Shown: one piece after another, positions 13,040-22,000 of the stretch
Layout of the letters: every line of letters begins with the position of its first letter
Position numbering within the stretch: position 1 is the stretch's first letter
Source: a virus
Length of the DNA stretch: 41,785 nt
IMG/VR virus record: IMGVR_UViG_3300043539_000679
Location: 1-41,785 of that record
Reading direction: 5' to 3' (one strand)
The notes under the pieces: model-generated
Told to the model about the DNA's origin: nothing
Databases searched by the model: none
The model's input: the letters and a program-made list of their open reading frames with translations, nothing else
Position numbers and translations under genes: made by a program

Positions 13040-15754
13040 ATGGCTCAATTCCAAACGATCAAATCAGTGTTCAACGGCGGCGAGATGTCGCCAATCATGG
13101 ACGGGCGCACGGACTCGGAGAAATACGCTACTGGGTGTAAGCTCCTAGAAAACTTCATGGTGCGTTCATACGGTGGCGCATTTAAACGCCCTGGAACTCG
13201 ATTCGGCGCGGCTAATTCAGACGTGACTGGATGTGTCCGATTAGTTCCTTTTCGTAGATCAACAAGCGTTAACTTTGTTTTGGGATTCAAAACAAACGCC
13301 ATAAAGGTATGGTCATATTCTGCGGGCGCTTTTACGCTTATTACAACTTTAACAACAACTTACACTGAATCAGAAATTGCTGATTTGCATTACATTCAGC
13401 TTAACGATGTGATGTATCTGACGGTTGCGACTAAGCATCCTAAAATCATTACACGCGCCAATGATGGCACTTGGTCATTCACTGACGTGCCTTTTCAGTT
13501 TGCTCCCGCTCTTGATCCTCCCAGTGATTCGGTAACGATGATGCTGGAATATGATGCGGACGATTGGGTGACGGCAACGAGTTATTCAGTGGGCAACTTC
13601 GTCTTGTATTTGAACGATCTTTACCGATGCAAGACGGCAAACTCGGACGTTTCGTTTACCGCTGCAAAATGGGATAAGGCTACTTACAAGCAGTCATGGA
13701 ATGTTGGCCAAAGTTATGTAGCTGGTGACATCACTGAATATTTTGGCAGTAACTACTTTTGTATCACAGCGCACACTTCAGCTACGGCTAATAGGCCGGG
13801 AACTGGCGCTCAATGGGTGTTGATTACAATTACAGATTACAGGCTCATTTCTAGCTCTGCCGTATTTGACGCCAATGAAGTTGGAAGCACTTGGTTATTG
13901 TCTCCAGGCTCAAGTGGAAGAATTGCAACTGAGCCTATTGCCACGGCTCCAGCGACAACAACCACTGCGGCTATTTTCATTCAAGGTTCCTACGTTGCGC
14001 GAACAAGCTGGGCAGTTGGTAGCGCGCCAGCTGGAACTATTGTCCAGCTTCAAGAATCTCTTGATAGGATCAACTTTACGAACATTCGCGAATGGTCTAT
14101 TGGCGGCGTTCTTGATGGAACAATTAGCTATACGGCAGAGGCTCCAAACACTGGCGGCTGGTATCGAATGGTTGCCATTCGCACGGGAACAGATTCAAAT
14201 TCGTCAAGAATGACCATTGAACCGGTTTCTGGCAAATTGGATATTCCTTTTCAAATTCAAAGCTACGTATCAACAACTCAGGTTAGAGGTATTCCAAAGC
14301 TAGCCGTTGATTCTCTCATTCCTAATGAAGTTCTCGGGTTTACTTTTCCAGTCTGGCGCAAGGGCGCATTTTCTGTGACTCGCGGTTATCCAAGAACGTG
14401 CGCTTTTCATGATAACAGGCTATTCTTTGCCAGCACGGATTTGTATCCAACTCGAATTTGGGGCAGTCAGATTTCGGATTTTTACACATTCCTGACCGGA
14501 TCTCTGGACACTTCCGCATTGGATTTAACGCTAGCAGCAACGCAGGCGAATGTTATTCAATGGCTTTCCAGCTTCAAACGCACGCTTGTGATTGGCACAA
14601 CTGGCGAAGAATGGACGATGGACAGCGGCGACCAAGATAACGCATTAACGCCAAGCAACGCAAGACTTCGCAGGTGGAGCCGATATGGATCATCAAAATT
14701 CCAACCCGTGCTTTCAGGCGATGGTTTGCTTTGGCTTACCAGAGATAACCGATTGCGCGAGTTTGCCTATGTTTTTGAACGTGATGGATACTCAGCGCCT
14801 GAAATGACGTTGCTGGCAGAGCATGTCGTTTGCCGTTCTAATGTTATTCAGATGTTTTACAGCCAATCTCCAGATCCGGTGATATGGCTAGTTCATGCAG
14901 ATGGAACGTGGAGCGGATTCACTTATGATCGAGAGAACAATATTACCGCATGGCACCGTCACCGCTCCCAGATGTCATGTAAGTCAATGTGCAGTATTTA
15001 TTCGTCGTCATCTGCCGCTGATTCTTTGATGTTTTTGATGAACTACCAAGTGCTTTCTTTAGAAAGCATTGATGGCGAAGATATGCGAAACGCTATGACT
15101 TCAGCCAATCTTGGCGCTCGCGTTAATTGCATGGATTCGTGGATACAGCCTACAGCTGGCAATATTAGCGTTAGCGGAGGCAATACGACTTTCACCAATC
15201 TTGCCACCGTCAACCCGCAACTTGGAGAAAATAGCAACCTTGTTTTAATTGCTGGCGATACAGCATCTAAGTCGGATGGATCGCCGCATATAACTTCTAT
15301 TACCGGAGGATCAGGGACGGCTGTTTTTACAGGTCTGGCAGTAACTTCTGGAGTTCCTCAATATGTAGGCCTTTATTTTACCGCTTACCTTGTCCCAAAT
15401 CGTTTTGAAATACAACTTGGAGATGGAACTGCTCAGATGCGAAAATGGCGCATTACTCGCGCATCATTCCGTCTTTTCAGGTCATATCACGGTTACGTGT
15501 GGCCAAAGATTACCCAAGATGATTTTACAAATTATTCTCGCATCATAGATGAAACAGATGAGTTTCCAATTGCGCCGGATGAGGCTGTGCAAGATTACTT
15601 TGACAGAACAGGGCAAACGCTCCCGCAATCTTTGAATTTTGACTGGGGCCGGGCTTGTGACATTGTTATTGCTTCGCGTCATGCCGTGGCATTCAATATC
15701 CTTGGAATGATCTTAGAGATCGAAGTCGAGGGAACGTCTGGCGCAGGAACTTGA
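13040..15754 (+). CDS. Tail tubular protein B (gp12-like nozzle) with carbohydrate-binding-like inserts
   Basis: 904 residues. The opening FQTIKSVFNGGEMSPIMDGR, KYATGCKLLENF and GGAFKRPGTRF are the conserved start of podovirus nozzle proteins. Two tandem W-x(n)-Y-x-x-G-(D/N) repeats (about residues 176-211 and 220-261: VTATSYSVGNFVLYLNDLYRC, then QSYVAGDITEYFGSNYFC) resemble CBM5/12-like carbohydrate-binding modules. A conserved ARLRRWSRYGSS..QPV region (about 548-565) follows. Length exceeds T7 gp12 (about 794), consistent with the inserts. It forms the tail tip that channels DNA and may contact surface glycan. Confidence 0.87.
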   Translation: MAQFQTIKSVFNGGEMSPIMDGRTDSEKYATGCKLLENFMVRSYGGAFKRPGTRFGAANSDVTGCVRLVPFRRSTSVNFVLGFKTNAIKVWSYSAGAFTLITTLTTTYTESEIADLHYIQLNDVMYLTVATKHPKIITRANDGTWSFTDVPFQFAPALDPPSDSVTMMLEYDADDWVTATSYSVGNFVLYLNDLYRCKTANSDVSFTAAKWDKATYKQSWNVGQSYVAGDITEYFGSNYFCITAHTSATANRPGTGAQWVLITITDYRLISSSAVFDANEVGSTWLLSPGSSGRIATEPIATAPATTTTAAIFIQGSYVARTSWAVGSAPAGTIVQLQESLDRINFTNIREWSIGGVLDGTISYTAEAPNTGGWYRMVAIRTGTDSNSSRMTIEPVSGKLDIPFQIQSYVSTTQVRGIPKLAVDSLIPNEVLGFTFPVWRKGAFSVTRGYPRTCAFHDNRLFFASTDLYPTRIWGSQISDFYTFLTGSLDTSALDLTLAATQANVIQWLSSFKRTLVIGTTGEEWTMDSGDQDNALTPSNARLRRWSRYGSSKFQPVLSGDGLLWLTRDNRLREFAYVFERDGYSAPEMTLLAEHVVCRSNVIQMFYSQSPDPVIWLVHADGTWSGFTYDRENNITAWHRHRSQMSCKSMCSIYSSSSAADSLMFLMNYQVLSLESIDGEDMRNAMTSANLGARVNCMDSWIQPTAGNISVSGGNTTFTNLATVNPQLGENSNLVLIAGDTASKSDGSPHITSITGGSGTAVFTGLAVTSGVPQYVGLYFTAYLVPNRFEIQLGDGTAQMRKWRITRASFRLFRSYHGYVWPKITQDDFTNYSRIIDETDEFPIAPDEAVQDYFDRTGQTLPQSLNFDWGRACDIVIASRHAVAFNILGMILEIEVEGTSGAGT

Positions 15755-15795
15755 CTTTAATATCAAATTGTGATGAACTGATAGCAAATCATCAC

Positions 15796-16212
15796 ATGAC
15801 CATTAGAGCTTATACTTCAGAGGACTTTCCGCTTATTGAGACGTGGGCCAAAGCTCGCGACATGGCTATGATCCCGCAGCTGCTCAGCCCGAATGGTTTT
15901 ATTGTCGAGGATGAAAGCGGGCCTTTTGCCATGTGCTTTGTGTATCTGGCGTTTGGATGTCCGATTGCATCACTAGACAATCTTTTCACTAAGCCGGGCA
16001 CATCCTTCGCGAAATGCCGCAAAGGTTGGCCGATACTCTGGCGAACAATTCTTTCCTTTCTCTCAAATTTGAGAACTTGCGATGACGTGCCTTTGAGTTA
16101 TAAGGTAGTCAGGATATACACCCGCACTCCGCTTGCTAGGTTTCTACGCAACTCTGAGGGCTGGCACGTATCCGAACATACAAGCACACAGGCCATTTAT
16201 GCGATACCGTGA
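15796..16212 (+). CDS. GNAT-like small protein (T7 gp13-like position)
   Basis: 138 residues from ATG 15796, which directly follows AATCATCAC; the TTG at 15751 would overlap the nozzle end and is rejected. The start MTIRAYTSEDFPLIETWA is typical of N-acetyltransferase-fold proteins (TIRxxxxxDxxxI). In T7-like phages a comparable protein (gp13, internal virion protein A) follows the nozzle. Whether it retains acetyl-CoA binding is doubtful, as no clear R/Q-x-x-G-x-G/A loop is visible. It overlaps the next gene by 14 bases. Confidence 0.65.
   Translation: MTIRAYTSEDFPLIETWAKARDMAMIPQLLSPNGFIVEDESGPFAMCFVYLAFGCPIASLDNLFTKPGTSFAKCRKGWPILWRTILSFLSNLRTCDDVPLSYKVVRIYTRTPLARFLRNSEGWHVSEHTSTQAIYAIP
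16061..16075 (+). promoter_or_regulatory. TCTCAAATTTGAGA palindrome inside the GNAT-like gene
   Basis: A perfect 14-bp palindrome within coding sequence, with the same TCTCA-N4-TGAGA spacing as the sites at 10491 and 27944. It precedes the internal virion protein block (16199 onward). Being inside a gene weakens but does not exclude a regulatory role. Confidence 0.35.
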
Positions 16213-16813
16213 CCATCTTGATTACATCCCGCTAAATACTGGCGGGCCGATTGGCATTCATTGCTCTACGCGTCCGCCTTGTAATGATCCGATTACACCA
16301 ACAGTCTTGGCTTGGGCATCGCTTGCAACGTCGCTTGTCGCAGGGGGAACGTCTGCTTATATGCAATACGATTCTGCCAAAAGCACGGCAGAGCAGGCTA
16401 GTCTTAACGCACAAGCACAAGCTGACGCCATTGGCGAGGAGCGCAAAAGGCAGGCACTTGAGAGTCAAGAAAACCAACGTCGAGCGGTGCAAGAGCAGCG
16501 TAGGCAAAGGGCGACGCAACTCGCGGCAATGGCAGGCAGTGGCGCAATGCTTGGCACTGGATCGTCCCTTGCATTGGAAGCTGACACCTGGGCCAAACAG
16601 CAAACAGAGCTAGCAGATCAGCAATACGTGAATCAGTTGTCTCAACGGCAACTTGCCTATCAGCGCACGTCCACACTCCAGATGGGGCAGCAAACAGCCG
16701 CAGGCATTCGCAGCGACGCCACAGGGCAGGCTATCGGCAATATTGGATCAACAATCGGGCAGGCTTATCAGTCATGGTCAACACGGCCTAAGCCGGCAGG
16801 TAAAACATCTTAA
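16199..16813 (+). CDS. Internal virion protein B-like (T7 gp14 position)
   Basis: 204 residues from ATG 16199 (14-base overlap with the previous gene); a longer start at 16133 is less likely. After a polar N terminus there is one hydrophobic segment, TPTVLAWASLATSLVAGGTSAY (about 35-57), followed by a long Gln/Ala/Arg coiled-coil region (EERKRQALESQENQRRAVQEQRRQRA), an Ala/Gly-rich stretch (AAMAGSGAMLGTGSSLAL) and a helical tail. This profile is that of small ejected core proteins that form the channel in the outer membrane. No sequence-level match to T7 gp14 is asserted. Confidence 0.72.
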   Translation: MRYRDHLDYIPLNTGGPIGIHCSTRPPCNDPITPTVLAWASLATSLVAGGTSAYMQYDSAKSTAEQASLNAQAQADAIGEERKRQALESQENQRRAVQEQRRQRATQLAAMAGSGAMLGTGSSLALEADTWAKQQTELADQQYVNQLSQRQLAYQRTSTLQMGQQTAAGIRSDATGQAIGNIGSTIGQAYQSWSTRPKPAGKTS

Positions 16814-16846
16814 CAACGTCCAGCAGGATTGTAATTCATCATTACC

Positions 16847-17179
16847 ATGCAAACTGACATCATCATATCATCACTCATTGACGTTAAAAAGCTGCCAAAA
16901 TCAGCTGAAGTTGTAGCCTTATTAATGGACGCCGGATACACTTACAACCAGTCAATGGAAATGTGCCAGTTGACCAAACCGAACAAGGCCGCTCATTTAA
17001 AAACGTGGGCATCCATTAGGAATCAAATCATTAAACAAAGACAGCCTTCTAGCTTTGATTTCAAGCTGTCTGAAGACGGGTTTCCGTGCATGGTTGATTG
17101 TCAGCCTAGAGTCGCTAGACGCAAAGCCAATATCATTGCAATTTACACGCGAGAACTGCACAAAAAGAAAGCCGCATAA
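16847..17179 (+). CDS. Hypothetical protein (110 aa)
   Basis: Not recognised. 110 residues, mixed, with a basic C terminus (RVARRKANIIAIYTRELHKKKAA). The segment SAEVVALLMDAGYTYNQSMEMCQLTKPNKAAHLKTW (about 18-54) could fold as a helix-turn-helix-like unit. The start directly follows ATTCATCATTACC. It lies in a two-gene insertion between internal virion proteins B and C. Confidence 0.5.
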   Translation: MQTDIIISSLIDVKKLPKSAEVVALLMDAGYTYNQSMEMCQLTKPNKAAHLKTWASIRNQIIKQRQPSSFDFKLSEDGFPCMVDCQPRVARRKANIIAIYTRELHKKKAA

Positions 17180-17182
17180 TTT

Positions 17183-17383
17183 ATGGCACGCATTTTTTCA
17201 TCATCTACAGGGAATAAGATTAAGCGTAAAAACTGGCTGCTTTTATATGGGCATCTAGGAGCGTTAGGCACCATTCGTTTTCAATTTAAAAAAGCGGTTA
17301 TTTGTGACGAAGTGCCAGTAATTATGCCAGAAGGATTTGAGCCAATCTCTTGGAAATGCCGCGATTTAATGATCAAGATTTAA
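17183..17383 (+). CDS. Hypothetical protein (66 aa), possible inserted gene
   Basis: Not recognised. 66 residues, basic at the N terminus (MARIFSSSTGNKIKRKNW) with one hydrophobic stretch (LLLYGHLGALGTIRF). Its first 12 bases, ATGGCACGCATT, are identical to the first 12 bases of the downstream gene at 17388. This echoes the duplicated start at 8310/8586 and suggests insertion at the start of the downstream gene. Confidence 0.5.
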   Translation: MARIFSSSTGNKIKRKNWLLLYGHLGALGTIRFQFKKAVICDEVPVIMPEGFEPISWKCRDLMIKI

Positions 17384-17387
17384 CATT

Positions 17388-19016
17388 ATGGCACGCATTC
17401 CAATCCTTCAAGAACCTGGGCAGCTCCAGACCGGCAACCAGACGATTCGCACGCCCGACCTTCCAGCCGTCACAAACGCCAGCATGGGCAAGGCGATCGG
17501 CAATTTAGGCAACGTGGCCTTTGACATTGCAGAAAAGGCCAAGCGTGCAAATGATGTGACCAAGCTCACGGAAGCTAGTCTTGCGATGAACAAAGCGCAG
17601 ATGGATTTTGCGACGTTTCAGCAATCGCCAGAAGGGCAGGACGAAAAGAATTGGCTTCCAAAGTGGCAGAGTTTGCAGAACGACATCAAAGCTCAATTCG
17701 ACCAAGCTGAATTGACGCCTGAAGCGAGAATGCAGTTCACTGATAATCTGTCAAACTGGGCGACTCGCGGGACGATCAACGTGCAAGCGCAAGCGTTTAA
17801 GCAAGCAGGCGCAAGAATGGATGCGGTTGTTGAACTTGCAAAACAAGACAGTGTTGCAACTGGGAATTTGGAGCCAGCAAGACAGGCCATTCAAAACAAA
17901 GTAAAAGCAGGGTTTCAAACTCCTGAAGGTGCGGCGCTTGAATTTAAAGTTCTTGAAAATCAAAGCAAAGCCAAGCAATCGCAAGACCTCCGACAAGAAG
18001 AATCTGAATTGATGCGCCTTGGTAATGAGGGAAATCTTAACGCATGGGTTGAGCTTGAGCAGAATTACAACAAGCAAAAAGAGCTTGGCGCATTGACTCC
18101 AAAAGAGCATGAACGCGCAATTGCTCAACTTGAAAGAGGATCGGAGGCTTCTATTGTACGCTCCAGGATTTACGCATGGGGCGGGTTTTCAGTGGATCTT
18201 ACGGAGGCAAAAAGGTTGATTACTCAATCCAAGCTTACTCCACAGATGAGAATGGAGCTTGAGGATGAAATTGCACGGGCTAGCAACAGATACGCCAATC
18301 AAGACCTCATTGCATTCACTGATCGCATGGCAAGGGGTGAGGCTGTTAGCGGCGATGATTTCACATCTCAATACATGGGTGAAGCTCAACTTGCGTCTGT
18401 GCGCTCAAAAATTAACGAAGCAACGCCGACAACGCCAGAGCAACAAGCCGCATTTTACTTGGAAACCATGAAGGTGATCGATAATTTCGATCCAGTGAAA
18501 GCCAAAGAAAACGACTTTAACGAAATGGTGAAAGTGTCGAAGGCAGCGCTGGCTATTCGCAAGGCTCCGCCACATTTGCGCGACATGCTTTCAGATGCCA
18601 TGCAGGCCAAACTATCAGGCAGTGAATCTAAAGGTCTAGTCGCTGATGGCGAAAAAAGAGCACGCTCTATGCTGCTTGAAATTGTAAAAAGCAAAGAAGC
18701 TGATTTTTTTGAGGGAAGCGGCGAAAAGAAAAAGCTCATTGATAGCAAGAAGTCTGAATGGATGGATTTCCAGCAACGTGTTTTCAATTTGGAGAACGAC
18801 GTATCCGACCGTATTAAAAACGTGAATGATACTCAAAAGATTAATCAGATCGTCTCTGATGTCCTTGGCACTGATTACGTGAAGGTGAAAAAGCAGCAAC
18901 GATACATGCCACCCACTGAAAGTGGATTTGGCCCAATCAATCCGTCACAAATTGAAGAAGGTTCTGGCGTTATTCTGCCGATGCCTACATGGAACATGCA
19001 AGACACACAATTCTAA
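17388..19016 (+). CDS. Internal virion protein C-like (T7 gp15 position)
   Basis: 542 residues, strongly helical and charged. The opening MARIPILQEPGQLQTGNQTI is typical of podovirus internal virion or core proteins (xRIPxLQEPGQ), then Ala/Lys/Gln helices through residue 500, few hydrophobic segments, and no signal peptide. T7 gp15 is about 747 residues, so this is shorter. It is ejected with the DNA and forms part of the periplasmic channel. Its stop TAA overlaps the next ATG (TAATG at 19014-19018). Confidence 0.8.
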   Translation: MARIPILQEPGQLQTGNQTIRTPDLPAVTNASMGKAIGNLGNVAFDIAEKAKRANDVTKLTEASLAMNKAQMDFATFQQSPEGQDEKNWLPKWQSLQNDIKAQFDQAELTPEARMQFTDNLSNWATRGTINVQAQAFKQAGARMDAVVELAKQDSVATGNLEPARQAIQNKVKAGFQTPEGAALEFKVLENQSKAKQSQDLRQEESELMRLGNEGNLNAWVELEQNYNKQKELGALTPKEHERAIAQLERGSEASIVRSRIYAWGGFSVDLTEAKRLITQSKLTPQMRMELEDEIARASNRYANQDLIAFTDRMARGEAVSGDDFTSQYMGEAQLASVRSKINEATPTTPEQQAAFYLETMKVIDNFDPVKAKENDFNEMVKVSKAALAIRKAPPHLRDMLSDAMQAKLSGSESKGLVADGEKRARSMLLEIVKSKEADFFEGSGEKKKLIDSKKSEWMDFQQRVFNLENDVSDRIKNVNDTQKINQIVSDVLGTDYVKVKKQQRYMPPTESGFGPINPSQIEEGSGVILPMPTWNMQDTQF

Positions 19017-22000
19017 TGACTCCACAAGAAAACCTACGCCGCGCCCTTCTTAACGATGAGTTCCCGGATGATGCGCCGGAAGATCGTCTTTTCTCGCCCA
19101 CTGGCACAGATGCCTTGCGGCAAAATCGCAACATTGCGCTTTCGGCTTGGATGACGCAGGTATCAGGGCAAGACATCAACGCAGGATCTCCAACGTGGCA
19201 GCATGATAAAGACGCTCTTGCACAGGGATTTTTCAAGATTCCAACGGCAAAAGACATCACCGATGAGGCTATTCATGATTTAGTCCGTTCGCACATTCAG
19301 ACCTCTGACAGTGCTACTGATTTGGCGTTAGAATCGGCGTTGTCTGGTCGTCCACTTCCGCAGGCATTGGGTGAGCTTAATTCGCTTACTGGCGTGTCTA
19401 AAACTCGCGGGATTCGTGACCGTTACATGAAAGAGGCTGCTAGCGTTTATAGCGGCGTAGCCGCAAAGGTGGCACCATATCGCGGCATCATTAACGAAGC
19501 GGCGAGTGTGCTGAGTAAAGAAATGGACTTCACTGTGCCTACTACTGACGCTTTTCAGTCAGTGGCGGAAAAGTTGCTGCAAGTGCCTGAGCAAGATCGG
19601 CGGCTTGTGATTAAAGCTATCGGCGCGACTGGCGGGGCGACTGCTGAAGAGCGTTCTAGCTACCTCTCAAAGCTAGCGGGAGCGATGGGCCGCATGTCGG
19701 AGCAGATGGGTTCATCCATTGAATCCGCCATGAGTGAGTCCGCGCTGACTGAAACCGTGGCTCAATTGCAGGAAGCGGGCCAGATGGGATTTGCACGGCA
19801 AATGGAGGGCGAGATTGGCCGACAAAGTGAGTTTCGCATTTTGACTCAAATGGTGCGCGATACTGCCGATTCTGAGATTTCTCCCATTAAAGGAGAGGGG
19901 CGTTTGTCAAAGCTCGGCATCGATCTTGCGCGCATGATCCCGCAATCCGCTGTTTCGATTGCTAATCCTGCGATGGGATTGGCTGCAAACGTCGCCTATT
20001 TTGACGCCACACAGACGGCACAGATAATGCGGGAAGACCCAAGCCTTAGCATGACTCAGGCAAGGGCTATTACGGCTATCTCTGCGCCCGTATCGGCGGC
20101 GGCTGAAACAGTGGCAACGCTCATTCCTTTTGGGAAAGTGAAGCTGCCGTATTTGTCGAAGTGGGTGCAATCAATGGTCGCCTCATCGGGGGCAGGATGG
20201 CGCAACCTGGCACTGCGTGCAGGTGCTGGCACGGCGGCGGAAGTCACCGAGGAATACATTCAAGCGGCGGCTCCTTTAGTAACTCAGGATATTTTGAGCG
20301 CACTGTCTAAAGACATGCCCAAACCAATCAACGGCGCTGACTGGGAATCTCGAATGCCGAAGTTTTCCGAGATTGCTGAAGAAACCTGGGGGCCTGCCCT
20401 TGTCTTTTCGCTTATTGGCGGTGGCGCTGCGTCTATTAATGACATCAAAGGAGGGCGTGCGCTTGCGTCTGATTTGGATTTACTTATTGCTCGCGGCACT
20501 GCGCCCGAGCTAGCGGCCAAGATCAAAGAAGCGTCTGACGCCGGCGATTATCGCAAGGTTGATAGCCTATTCCGTGAGGAGTTTGTCAGTGACGTGAAGG
20601 CATCTAAGCCAGACATCCAAGCGGCCACGGAGAGGCTAAAGGCACGCTTTCAAGATCAATCTTCAATCGATGCGCTTCAAGATGTGACATCGCCAGAATA
20701 CACCGCAAGCGTCACGCGCACGACTGATGGCTGGCAAGTCCGCACTGGTGATGGCACTATTATCCCAGTGGATTCTGTTGAAGCTGCAAATCAAATTTAT
20801 AGCAAGCTTCGCCAAGTTGGAAGCCAGCAAGAGGCCGATAAATTAGTCGGCGTAATTGACGGCTATTACAAAAAAGGTAGGCAGGCTAAAACTGTGCTTA
20901 CAGGTGAAAAAGTTGAGGCATCTGAAGAGTTTGGAGTCGTGGCTATTCGGCGCGATGCTAGTGGCGCTATTATCTCTCAGCGCCAGCTTGGCCCTCAAGC
21001 TCTTGAAACCGTTCGCGCAGAAGCTGAAGTTGCAGGTATTAAGACAGGCACGCGTGGCGTTTTTGCGCACATTAACGGATCGAACGAAGTCTTCCCGATG
21101 CGCGTGGCCGATGGTGCAAAAGAGATCGTTCGCATAATGAATCTTTACAAGTCACAGGATAAAGGCCAGCCGCAGGTGTTCACGTTCCTGCATGAAAACT
21201 TTGAATCAACGTGGCGCTTGGGCATAGAAAACGGCACGTTCTCAGATCAAGAGACACGCACAGCAATGCGCGCACTTTTGCCTGCTTTTGAAGGCGTGAC
21301 GGCATTAAACGCCGAAGAAGCTCAATTCATCGACAATCTACGCACGCTAGCGAGCGGCCAAGGCAATGAAACTATGTTGCGTGAAACCGTGTCGGAAATG
21401 GTTATGCGTGATGTGCTAGGGCGTGATCGACAAGGCCTTGCCACTGGAATGGAACCTGGGTCTATTTCCCGCGCTATTGAGGCGTCTGTGATGGGTGCAA
21501 ATACTCAAGAGGAAGCCAGCGCACTAAAGCGTATCCTTGCCGTGTTTCGTGCGTTTTCCGCCTACCTTAAGGGCGTGTTTAGCACTGTTAAAGCTATCAC
21601 CAAAGCTCGCGATGAAGGCAAACTCGGCGAAGAATACGACACGTTTATCAATAAAGTTCTCGGCATCGACGAGGTGAAGCAGATGAAGCAAGCAGCAGTC
21701 GAGGAAGGCAAGGCGATGCTTGGCATTGATGAGGAAGTACAGGCAGTGATTGACAATGGGAATATGGCGTTTAGCGTCTCGTCGGGCGGTCTTTCTGAGG
21801 CGGAGGCTCCCGCATGGCCGTATGATGGCAAAACCGATTGGACTGGCAAATCTGTCCCCGAAGAAGTGGTTATTTACCGGGCAAACACTTTTGATCGTGG
21901 AACCTTTTGGAGTTCTTCCCCAAGTTTTGTTAGTGCCTTTTCAAAAAGCCATGACAATGCGCCTATTCGCACAAGCAAGGTTCGTTTTAACAAAGTCTTA

